64,000 bases of DNA from Persicaria tinctoria (taxonomy: Eukaryota > Streptophyta > Magnoliopsida > Caryophyllales > Polygonaceae), in NCBI GenBank assembly GCA_037127255.1, contig JBANSL010000004.1:88184627-88248626 (forward strand), in the 5' to 3' direction. The notes under the pieces are model-generated. The model saw only the letters and a program-made list of their open reading frames with translations, was not told where the DNA came from and made no database searches. The position numbers and the translations under genes are program-made. Positions 32,649-42,375 of the stretch are shown here, one piece after another (within the stretch, counting starts at the first letter, position 1; each line of letters opens with the position of its first letter).

Positions 32649-33515
32649 GTTGTTCAGGGAAAATGAAAAGGGGCGCCGAGGTCGTTGTTGGGAAGGAGGC
32701 CGGAGTCCCTATTTCAGGTAGGGACGAGGCGGATGCCGGAGAGAGGAGGTCGGAGGTCGTTGGTGGAAGGAGGAGAGAGGAGGGCAGAGTCCCGATTTGG
32801 GGCAGCCATCGACCGATTTCGATCAGGGAGGAGGTCGGAGGTCGCTGGTGGAAGGAGGAGGTTTGGGCAATCGATGGCCGGAGTTCGATTTCGATCAGGG
32901 AGGAGGTCGGGTAGGAGGGCCAGGGAGCCGGGGCGAGGGCCATGGCGTTACAGGCGAGGCGCCGGGGCGATTGCGGTGGAGTTGCAGGCGGGGTGTTAGG
33001 CCATTGGCGGTGGAATTGCAGGCGGGAGGAAGGCGGGGCGGGGGGAGGAAGATGGAGTTGCAGCCTGCAGGTGTCGAAGTGCCGTGACCTCTCTCCAGAC
33101 TCCGGCCTCCGGCCTCGTGACTCGTCCCGCCCCACCAGCGCGTCCGGCCTCGTGAATCGTCCCTCTTTCTCCCACCAGCGCGACCCCCGGCTTTTCACTT
33201 TCCCTGAACAAAAAAAAAAAAAAAAGCCGCGTCTTTTGGGTAAAAAATTAAAAATTAATAAAAACAATTGTGTAATTAATTTCGAAATAAATTAACAAAG
33301 AAACGCGGGTTGAAACCGCGTTTCTTTTTGTTAATTTTTTCCACCTATTGCTTCAATTTTAGAATTTCCTCTTTGTTAAAAAAACGCGGTTTTAAACCGC
33401 GTTTTTCTGTCACATCTGCAAAAAATGAATATTTCCGTAAATAATTTAAAGTCGTGAATAAATTTGTAATTATTTATTTTTTAATGAATATTTAAAAAAA
33501 AAATTCAAAGACTAA
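32269..33515. mobile_element. Mutator-like element with long, palindrome-rich inverted repeats
   Basis: Arms of about 285 bp (32278-32562 and 33222-33506) are inverted copies with few differences, flanked by 9-bp repeats AAAGAATAA (32269-32277) and AAAGACTAA (33507-33515), 8 of 9 matching. Long terminal repeats plus 9-bp TSDs are the Mutator/MULE pattern. Each arm contains small GC-cored palindromes in AT-rich DNA: ACGCGGTTTAAAACCGCGT (about 32381-32400), ACGCGATTTCAACCCGCGT (about 32463-32481), and on the left GACGCGGCATCAAGCCGCGTC (about 32552-32572). The GC-rich interior (32650-33210) has internal direct repeats around GATTTCGATCAGGGAGGAGG and could be captured host DNA. No transposase is encoded; the frames inside are low-complexity Arg/Gly-rich. 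Confidence 0.75.
32577..32645. repeat. (CT)n microsatellite
   Basis: About 69 bp of uninterrupted CT repeat just inside the left arm of the Mutator-like element. The right arm has a T-run at the equivalent place, so the tract expanded after the arms diverged. Confidence 0.95.
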
Positions 33516-34340
33516 AGCAAAACATAATTAATTAATTTGACAAGATTAGCACTTCTTCGTATCCCAATCCCTTTTGCTTCAAAAGAATATATTATCCTTA
33601 TTTTGATTATCATTTCACTTCTAAATCACTTCTCATTAATTTGATATTTCATCTACAATCAAATGAAATCCCTCTCTTTATTTTGAGTGCAAAACTTTAA
33701 TGGTGATTATCATTTCACCACTAAATCACTCTCTTTAATTTCATATCACCCTTATTAAATCATATTATTTGTATTTTTATGAAATAAATATTCAATATAA
33801 CGTATTTATTGGAATGCATCAAAATATATTAGGATAAAAGTTTGTATGAAGATTTAGCTAATAAATTTTAATTGTTGTTACAAACAAAAAATGAACCCAT
33901 TCGACCAAAAAAAAAAAAAAGAACCCAAAATATAGAAGGAACATTACTATTTTTTTTTCAAAAAAAGAGTAAATGCTTGCAAACTGTAATTTTTCCCAAT
34001 ATTAATTTTTACTATATTGGGTTTTTCTCTCTCTGATTATTTTATTATATTTTTATATCTCATAAGTCTTGATTAATATCCTTTTGGGTTGGCAACCTAA
34101 TTTAACTTTACCTTATGTTTATTTATTTATTTTCAGAGACCAAACCATTTCCTTCACCAAAGGGCATATTCCTTTTATTTTATTATACTATAATACTGTT
34201 TTTTTTTTTGCAAATCTTTTATGATTTAACTATTATTTTAATTTATCAATATCCAATATTTAATAGTATAATATATTTTAAAATTTCATTCATTTATTAA
34301 ATAATGCATTCATTAATCATTATTGTGAAAGTTGGGGGAA
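33516..34340. other. AT-rich spacer upstream of the AHL gene
   Basis: A duplicated phrase (GATTATCATTTCACTTCTAA / GATTATCATTTCACCACTAA at about 33605 and 33704) suggests an old local duplication. No gene or element ends were recognised. Confidence 0.35.
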
Positions 34341-34860
34341 TACCATTTTCTCCTTTCTTTATACAAAAACCCAGTTTACCTCACCAAAAATTAGACCTAA
34401 TTTCCCCCAGAAAAATCCTATTTTCTCCTTTCTTTTCCATCCCTAAAAATAAAATTCCCCCCCAAAATTTCTAAATTTCTATTTTTTTTTTTCAAATCTT
34501 GCTTCCAAAGCTCCCAATCTATGGTTTTCTCCATTTCAATGGCGAAAAATCCCTCACCCAGTTGCAGAGATTGCTGAACCTTTCCCTTCACAAGCTTAGC
34601 TTTACTCGAATCAATTTATAAAAAAACTCACTGCTTCATTTTTCCCCCCTTTCTCCTGATCTCAGTTATTTAATTTGATAAATTAGCCCCTTTTTTTCCA
34701 GTTATTTTCTTCTTCTTGGTTCTTCCAGTTCGAATCTACGCTCTTAGAAAAAAATTGGGGATTTTCAGCACCTGATTTGAAGTTTCAAGCACGAACCTTT
34801 ATGGTTGTTTGCCAAAATCCAGTGCCGGAAATAGTTTTAATTTTTTAATTTCATGAGAAA
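34341..34860 (+). promoter_or_regulatory. AHL gene 5' region, pyrimidine-rich leader
   Basis: CT-rich sequence from about 34350 onward is typical of plant 5' UTRs. No clear TATA box could be chosen. Two short upstream ORFs occur near the start codon and are listed separately. Confidence 0.4.
34801..34848 (+). other. Upstream ORF 1 of the AHL gene (15 aa)
   Basis: ATG at 34801, stop TAA at 34846-34848, encoding MVVCQNPVPEIVLIF. It ends 12 nt before the AHL start codon. If it is in the mRNA leader it would reduce initiation at the main ATG. Presence in the transcript is assumed from proximity. Confidence 0.5.
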
Positions 34861-34888
34861 ATGGAAGCTAAAGAAGGTGGTGCAGTGA
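34853..34888 (+). other. Upstream ORF 2 overlapping the AHL start (11 aa)
   Basis: ATG at 34853, stop TGA at 34886-34888, in another frame and overlapping the main ATG at 34861. The two ATGs are 8 nt apart (tcATGagaaaATGg). The main ATG has the better context (AAAATGG), so leaky scanning past the first is plausible. Confidence 0.5.
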
Positions 34889-36600
34889 ACAGTGTAGGAG
34901 GAGGAGTTACAGTGGTGGGATCAGATGCTCCGACGGACTACCATATAGCTCCTAGGACTGACAACGCATCCCACGGGGCCGGATCAGCGCCTCCGCCGAC
35001 CTTCCAAGTCGCTGGCTTTCCGCCGGCTGGCTTTCCGGTGAAGAAGAAGAGAGGAAGACCCAGGAAGTATGCCCCAGATGGATCCGCCGTCGCCCCGGCG
35101 CTCTCCCCCAAACCCATCTCCTCGGCGCCGCCGCAGCCGCCGGTGATTAATTTCGCCGCCGAGAAGCACCACTACCCCGTCGAGAAACACCACTACCCCG
35201 TCGAGAAGCAGCCCAAACCCCGCCCGGCGCCCCCAGCTGTCATTAAGCAGCACAAGCCCAAATTTGAGGTTGACAATTTAGGTAAACGCAAGACTCTTCC
35301 TTTTTCTTTTTTTTTGTTACAAAAATACCCTTTTTGGGGTTAAATTTGCTCTTGATGTTGCATGTTGATGGGTTTTTGCCCCTTGGGTGTTTGGTTCAAG
35401 AGGAGTAAAGAGATGGGTTTTAATCAGATCTACTATTTGTGGGTTCAATTGGAAGTATTTGTAGTCTGAGATTCTGAATTAGGGTTAGTTGTTGTTCTTG
35501 TTGGGATGGTAGGAGTGGGACCTCTGAATAGATGTAGTATTTGATATTTTGATATAGCAGCTATCTACCATGGTTGAAGTTGGAATCTTCCAGAAACTTG
35601 GGCTTTGCACTATACCAAAATATTGCACTTATCAAAGAGGACTTTATGTTTGGGAAAGCATGGATACATCCACTGTATTGGCCAAGTTGATAAAGGCTGA
35701 TGAATCAGGGGTGCCCGGCTGACAGTTGATGGTCATCTGTCATAGTGTGGAGGCCACTGAATTGATTTTAGAGGAAAACAAAAGGGATAAAACACGGTTT
35801 TGTTTTCATACTTTCCTGTGGGGTGTCTTGGACTGTCGTCCCTTTTGGATATGCATTTCGCTTCCTGTTGATGATGTTGTGTTGTTATCTCCGTGTGGAG
35901 ATCTATTTGTTGTGTGCATCTTCTTGGATAGGGAAAAAGAACCATAATACTTCCTTCTTTACTATGTCACTTGGTGGGTCATGTGGTGTTATGAAAACAT
36001 GTCAAGTTTAACATCGTATCTACGAATGATTTCATTGTAGGTGAATGGGTTTCCGGCGCAGTAGGTGGTAATTTCACCCCTCATATCATCATGGTGAACG
36101 CTGGTGAGGTAAATGTCGAATACAAGGTGTATTAAATATCTATTGTTAACTTGTACTATTGATGAGTGATGCTTTAAGGTCACGGAATCTGTCTCTAATG
36201 GCCTTCTGGGAGGAAAGTAAAAATTCAAAGTGGATAGTATGCTTCTAATGTAATGGATGATATTAGTTACAGAATTTAGCGCAATTCGACAATATACTGC
36301 TGTGTTTATTCATGATTTGCACCTAAAGAGATTGCTCTATATGTAGCTCTAGATACTTTCTAGACGATTGCAGTTTCTATGGGGTCCTTTTGTTTGGCTT
36401 AAAGCTTTCGATTATTAGCTTCTAGTGATTCTGACCATTTTTTTATGTATTTCTTCCCTCTCAGGATGTCATGATGAAAGTGATATCGTTTTCCCAGCAA
36501 GGCCCCCAGGCTATATGCATTCTGTCAGCAATCGGTGTGATTTCAAGTGTGACCCTTCGTCAGCCTGATTCTTCAGGGGGCACGCTGACATACGAGGTGA

Positions 36601-36632
<32 letters not shown>

Positions 36633-37611
36633 CTACGGATGCAGTCTTGTTATTTCATAATTGTCAACATGAATGCATGCATTTTTATGTTGAGTGAAGC
36701 ACCAAGGAAATTAACTTATGTGAGGAACCAAATGACTACCAATGGAACTCGTAGGAGTCTAAAGTTTGTCAGAATTATAATACTAATGGTAGACAAACCC
36801 ATTGAACGCAATTTATAATAGCAATCTAAAAAAGCTACGGCGGTCCAGAGCCTAATGTTCAACCTATGGTGATTATGTAGCAAGTCCCGAATGTCAACAT
36901 CATTTCTGCTTACGAAGAATGGTGTTTTGTCTGATCTATAATGCATTCGGGCCATGTTAAGTCTACCTGTACTTGATATGCTTCCTGTTATGTACTTCGT
37001 CTGTTGAATGATGGTGATGCCAAGTCTTTCCTGATCCTGAACCTTACATTCCAATTTGATTAAGCAGGGTCGTTTTGAAATACTTTCATTGTCGGGATCA
37101 TTCACGCCTTCTGAGATCGGCGGGATCCGTAACAGGTCAGGTGGTATGAGTGTTTCCTTGGCAAGCCCAGATGGCCGTGTCGTGGGAGGAGGAGTTGCTG
37201 GATTGTTGGTGGCTGCTAGCCCTGTGCAGGTAAAGTTTCTCTCCTTATTTGTCACATAGCCTTTCCGAATCATTAAGCTGTCTTTGCAATACATTAATGT
37301 CATCTGCTAAGGGTAATGTACAAATTCGCGATCACCAGATCGTTGTAGGAAGTTTCCTAGCCGGAAACCAGCACGAGCAGCAGGCGAAGAAGCCGAAACC
37401 CAACAACAACATCATCTCCTCCACGCAATCTATGGCTGTCCCGATCTCCACCACTGGAACGCACGATCATTACGGCAACACACCGCACCATCCCTCTTCA
37501 GGTCCGGCAAAACCTCATGTTTCGACCACCATTTCTTTCCATGGCGATAACTGGTCCTCGATGCCATCACAGAATAACCACCACCACCACGAATCTCAGC
37601 ACGAAGGCTGA
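34861..37611 (+). CDS. AT-hook motif nuclear-localized (AHL) protein, AHL2-like
   Basis: Five exons join in frame with GT-AG introns: 34861-35281, 36041-36108, 36465-36596, 37068-37229, 37339-37611; 351 aa. Residues about 61-73 (KKKRGRPRKYAPD) form one type-II AT-hook that binds the minor groove of AT-rich DNA. A PPC/DUF296 domain follows at about 141-275 (GEWVSGAVGGNFTPHIIMVN, SFSQQGPQAICILSAIGVIS, GRFEILSLSGSF, GGMSVSLASPDGRVVGGGVA), which mediates trimer formation and partner binding. Having one type-II hook and a multi-exon gene places it in the intron-containing AHL clade (type III). A direct repeat HHYPVEK-HHYPVEK sits in the Pro-rich linker (about residues 102-115), and the C-tail is His-rich. 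AHL proteins act in the nucleus on chromatin and developmental gene expression. The neighbours match Arabidopsis AHL2; the exact paralogue is inferred. Confidence 0.95.
36600..36632 (+). repeat. (ATT)n microsatellite in AHL intron 3
   Basis: About 33 bp of ATT repeat starting 4 nt after the exon 3 donor. It could vary in length between individuals; any effect on splicing is speculative. Confidence 0.9.
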
Positions 37612-38194
37612 TTCCATGGAGATATAACTCGTTCATACTCGATTGTCTTCGCCCTCGTTATCCTTGTAGCTTTCTCCTAGGGATCAAATTCATGTTTAGA
37701 TTCATCAAGTTAGGGATTTAGGTAATCTGCAGATGTTGGGATCTTGTAGATTGTTTGGTGTTTCTAGCATAAAGGACAATCTTAATGGATTCCTGTTTGT
37801 TATTTGTAGGAGATTGATCTGATTTCTGTTATTCAAGCGTTTGTGCATTTTTTGTTGTCTGTCTCCAAATCTGTCACCATCTCGAATAGGCAAACATCAG
37901 TTGCAACATATAAAGCTCGATCATAATTCTCATTATGATGATTGGTAAGTTAGGCTCTTAAACCAGCAGTAACTGGTTGAGCAACAATATACACTGTCAT
38001 TATCATTTGAAAGGTAAAAACAAACTTATATTCATCTAAAATCAAGAAAGAAGACCCTGAAAATTGCAAAAATGGTGTTCTCAAAAGCCATGGGAGATCA
38101 CAATATGGAGCATAAATATCGGTCCCAATGGTCTTCAATAAGGCTGTGTTGAAAAAATTGCCTCCAAGAATGAAAAACCCAAAGTAAATATGCT
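37612..38194. other. Convergent 3' regions of the AHL and cornichon-1 genes
   Basis: The AHL gene (+) and the first cornichon gene (-) end 583 bp apart, so both 3' UTRs must fit here. No repeat or further ORF is seen. Confidence 0.5.
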
Positions 38195-39341
38195 TCAGAG
38201 ATCGTCGTCTTCCAAGGTGTTCCAGATCAGCCTACGACGACAGGCAGAAAAGACTCACAATATGATGGTTTTAAAGAACTAGAATGGTTTAAAATCAGCT
38301 AATGACAGAAGAAGGATCCATTTGACTGAATTATTTGAGAAGGTTTTGTAGCTTACCAGAATAACGAGAAGAAAAGTATGAGAACTAGATAGCTGAGTTT
38401 GATGATTCGTTTCTTCTTTTCCCAGTTGAGGAGATTGAAGATCTCGGTAACATCTACCAAATGTTGTCTTTCTTTGTACCTAAACATCGGAGGAGATATT
38501 AACAGTCAGTGCATAGATACATCATATACATCAGTTAAGGTTGAGTCTTTATGAATCAGAAGATGTAACTAAGAAACGAATTTCAAACACAAGAGAAATG
38601 GAAAATTCAATATCAAACTATCAAAGACTATGAGGGAACTTACATTTTGGCATTGTAATACAGATAAGGAATGCACAATAGACACATAAACCAATGCCCC
38701 GTCAACAGATATAAGCAGCAAAGAGCTCCTTGCGCAATGAATTCTGGCACGACAACCTTGTTTATCCGAGACGCGGAATCATAAGGGTTGATGTAATCGA
38801 CCTCTAGATCAGCCAAAGCAATAAGCTGCATTGCAGTAAATCAAATCTTATATAAGTAAAAAACATCACTCCATGGTTTCATTAGTTACATATAGAACAA
38901 CATATCAGTATGAAACAGCTCATTGGTACTTGAATGGAATCAAATGCTTGATATAGAACTGTTTCAATGCCAGAAATATCCATTTTAAACGCTAAATCCA
39001 ATCAAATTGAGAGGCTTCAAAGAGTATTTCCAATGAATTGCAATTTGCAAGGGGTAAAGATTCAATCCTTATATAGGCATGTCGAGTATGAAAGCAATTC
39101 AAAAGGCGGATGAATTTCGCAGTTGAATTATAGTCCAAAAAACTATGACCTAGATCAAGCCGACGAGTTTCCACAGGAAAATCAATCAAAATTGCAACGC
39201 CAATTCAAATTGTGTATGTACATGGACGAAATTGTTAGGGAATTAGGGTTTGCCAAGTGGGGTAACCTGGTAGACGATGAGGATGATAATAGCGATGATG
39301 ACGAAGAAGGACAAGAGCCATGTTAAAATCTCGCCGAGCAT
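38195..39341 (-). CDS. Cornichon-family ER cargo receptor, copy 1
   Basis: Four exons on the minus strand, in coding order 39341-39267, 38825-38644, 38479-38357, 38231-38195, joined in frame to 138 aa, the normal size for plant cornichon (CNIH) proteins. N-terminal hydrophobic segment [20 protein letters not shown] (about residues 6-25), then [18 protein letters not shown] and [20 protein letters not shown] (the conserved cargo/COPII region, about 29-68), [21 protein letters not shown], and an acidic C-terminus TLEDDDL. CNIH proteins load membrane cargo into COPII vesicles at the ER; plant members are implicated in trafficking transporters (rice OsCNIH1 with an HKT channel). The intron positions are identical to copy 2. 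Cargo is unknown here. Confidence 0.93.
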
Positions 39342-39698
39342 CTTCCCGCCGGAACTTCCCCTGGCCTCGAAATCCGATTAGGGCTCACCGGTTCTTCGAT
39401 TGCTTCCAATTCGATGCGTGAGACAGACAAGAGAAGATATCAGTTCTACACAGAAGGATCATGGGATGCGTATGTTGAGCAATTTGAGATTCCTTTCAAT
39501 GACTCAGGAAGATGGCACCAACTTGACGGCCGAAGCTAGAAGATAGTTTTCTGTTTTGTTTTTTTATTTTTTCCTTTTTACCTCAAACTTAAATACGTGT
39601 TACTGTATAAGATAAAACTTAAACACTGCCGACCAAAAAAAAGAAGATAAAAGAGTAGTTAATTGTTGATCAGTTTAGCTTGGTTTAAAAAAAAAGCA
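39342..39698 (-). promoter_or_regulatory. 5' flank of cornichon copy 1
   Basis: The leader and promoter should lie here. No clear TATA was chosen. A LINE insertion begins at 39711, within 400 bp of the start codon, so the proximal promoter is short or includes transposon DNA. Confidence 0.35.
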
Positions 39699-40723
39699 TT
39701 ATATTATTAGTTTTTTTTTTTTAAACGGGAAAAATTTGACCATATCATCAGGAACATCCTTTCGGATGAGACTACGCAAAAGAGAATCATCAGGAGTCAT
39801 AGAACCAAGTGAAGCAGATCCAAGTCGTGACAAGCGATCAACCACTAGATTTGCTTCCCGGAAGACATGATGAACCTCGACAGAACCAAACAAGTACAAC
39901 GAGACTAGACTGTCTGAGACAATCATATCCGAGTCTCCAGTAGGCTTCCCCAAACCTTTTAAGTTTTTAATAATTGTTAGGTTATCACCTTCTACAATCA
40001 ATTTTGTAATCCTCAAGTTTTTTGCAGCTTGTATGCCATACCAAAGCCCAAGGCTTTCGCAACCACATACAGAATCGATTGGAGATGGACCCCAGCCACA
40101 AGAGATAAGAGAACCCTGGGAATCACGAATGATAAACCCAAAAATACCCTTATTTGTTGAGGAGAAGTTAAGTTTATGTGTATCTTTTGGTGGGGCTTCC
40201 CATTTGGTTCTTTTTCTTTCTGAAGTCAATTTAGGTTTTGGGTTGATAGTTGTATCTGCTATTTTATCTTTTGTATTTTCCCTTGGTTGTGAGGTTGCCC
40301 AGATAAATTTTTGGTCTTTTTTGAAAGCTAAAATCTTTCTTATATCTGGAGTTATATTGTCAAAGTGCGTTTTGTTTCTAGAGAACCAGATACCCCACCG
40401 GACAAACGCTAGGTCTTCAAATTTGGTTCTTCCAATTGTGTTCTTGATATTCCATAGAGTGTCATTGATATTTGATTGGGTCTCCTTTATCAAAACATCC
40501 ATGTATTTTCATAAAGGAACCTGGATCATTTGCCATCAAAGTCCCCCTGCTAATGGGGCAGTCCCATAGGAGATGCTTTAAATCTTCATAGCATGAGTCC
40601 CAGTGAGGACAATCTGTAGGGATCCCTAGCCGACGAGATGCTAATCTGACCGTTGTTGGTACTGCGTTTTTGAGGATTTTCCAAAGGAAGGATTTTATTT
40701 TGGGTGTGGTGTTATATTATTAG
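39699..40723 (-). mobile_element. 5'-truncated LINE with intact TSD
   Basis: The repeat TTATATTATTAG lies at 39699-39710 and 40712-40723 (both followed by TTT). Poly(T) at 39711-39722 is the minus-strand poly(A) tail. The 1-kb insert encodes part of the zf-RVT domain (PTDCPHWDSCYEDLKHLLWD, upstream end) and an RNase H domain (40502-39699: HKLNFSSTNKGIFGFIIRDS, ESLGLWYGIQAAKNL, VEGDNLTIIKNL, VFREANLVVDRLSRLG). The frame shifts once near 40500. The normal FDGS motif reads FSST here, so the domain is probably inactive. Confidence 0.85.
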
Positions 40724-41233
40724 TTTGAAAACAATGGTATAACACAAGTTTAGTCTCTAGTTGATTTTTTTTTAAATTTGGGGTGATCAACTGTGGTTGA
40801 CCCATTGTTCAAGAGTGTTCTGATGAACGAAATCATCCCCAACGAAAGTCGAAGTGAATCACATAAACTACTCGATTCTCCTCTCTAACTTAAAACTAGA
40901 AATGTTTGAATTTCATGTGTATTAACTGTAATACAATTATTTTACTTCAATTTATATGAGTTTTTTAGTTGTACAACTAAATACTCACATTACATTACAA
41001 TAAATGCATTACGAAATTCAACACACCCTAAAGCCTTTTTTGTGAGGTTTTGTTTTTCAATATGGTATTTAAAAACTAACGATATGTTTATTTATAGAGT
41101 AGGAAATGTAAAAGATAAAGAATCATATGTAAAATGTTTATAATTAAGGAATCTTTGCTAAGCTAACCTTAGAGCTATGAGAAACTAAATTATGTTTGAC
41201 AACAATGATATTAGAAATGTGAAAGAATGGATC
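40724..41233. other. AT-rich spacer between the cornichon copies
   Basis: No gene or element ends recognised. Confidence 0.4.
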
Positions 41234-41859
41234 ATGTATATAAAACAATAAAGAATGAGTTGGAAAAGAGCACAAACTGGTACCCTCAACGAAGACATGG
41301 AAATTCCTAGACCAAACTCACACGAGACAAGGTCTAGAAGGCAAAAAGTTATTAAATGGAAAAAACCCAAAGAAGGATATATGAAATTTAATTTTGATGG
41401 TGCTAAAGTCGACTCTGGTCATTCGCGACGGGCAGGGTGTTTTTCTTGCTTGCAGGGCGCATGACCACGGTTCGGTTCCGCTTTACAAGCGGAGTGTTTT
41501 GGTCTCCATGTTGGTTTACTAGAAGCTACTAGGATGAGTTTCTCGCTTCTGGAGGGGGAGGGGGACTGCTAGACGGTGATCGACGCCATTAAAGGAATTT
41601 GGAAGGCCCCATGGAAAGTCGAGATGATGATTTCGGGTTATGTAGAACTTTCGATAATGTCTCTTTCTCACACACTTTCAAGGAAGGGAAGAGGTAGGTA
41701 ACTGATAGGTTGGCGACTTGGCGCACACCAGACTCACAAAGACTATGATTGACAAGCGCCCCCGGTGGAGATTGATGATTTCGTCCGTTAGGACGCTTTT
41801 GGGCGCGGTCCAGCCCCAAATCTTTGCCATGTTTAAAAAAAAAAGTAAAATGTATATAA
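41234..41859 (+). mobile_element. LINE 3' fragment (RNase H remnant)
   Basis: The plus strand at 41361-41420 reads KWKKPKEGYMKFNFDGAKVD, the start of a plant LINE RNase H domain. The rest is frame-shifted. An A-run at 41835-41844 marks the 3' end. A 10-bp repeat ATGTATATAA (41234-41243, 41850-41859) is a possible TSD, though its AT-rich sequence makes it weak. Confidence 0.6.
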
Positions 41860-42375
41860 TTATGTTTAATTTTTACAAGACTGAATGAGAGAATGAAGAA
41901 GTTAGATCATAATAAAGGATATAAATTAAGGGCTGAGATAAAGAGAAATAATCAAATTTTGATCAATAAATCTTAACATAAACACGGACTAAATTCTCGT
42001 TTTTAATCATTACTTTTTTCTACTTAAAAAAAATTGAAACATACTCTAATACACAAGCTGGGGAACCATCTTTTAATTGCAATAAGTTAAACTTCACAGT
42101 ACAAGGTGAATTTCATAGTTTGCAAGCTACAACTGAAATACAAATTAAGCGCACAAGGAAACAGAAAATACAACATGCATGACCCTAAAATTTGCAAATA
42201 CAATGTTCTTGAAGGGGCATCAAAATCACAGTATCTGACATTTGCCAAGGAATAGATTCAGCATCCTTGGAAACATCCATTAAGTGATTGATGGGTGGCA
42301 AAGTTGCAGAACAATAGCTTCCTAATAGTCTCAGGAACATTGCCTCAAATAATTGAAATGCCCAAATAATCTCGA
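41860..42375. other. 3' flank of cornichon copy 2
   Basis: Contains the presumed 3' UTR of the second cornichon gene. Nothing else recognised. Confidence 0.45.

Noticed and set aside
32486..33295. Several overlapping ORFs of 70-240 codons, Arg/Gly- or Ser-rich
   Set aside because: They are produced by the (CT)n tract and GC-rich low-complexity core of a Mutator-like element, occur in many frames at once, and show no domain.
36716..37303. 195-codon minus-strand ORF across AHL intron 3 and exon 4
   Set aside because: It is antisense to a clearly conserved AHL exon and has no domain; exon 4 constraints explain the openness.
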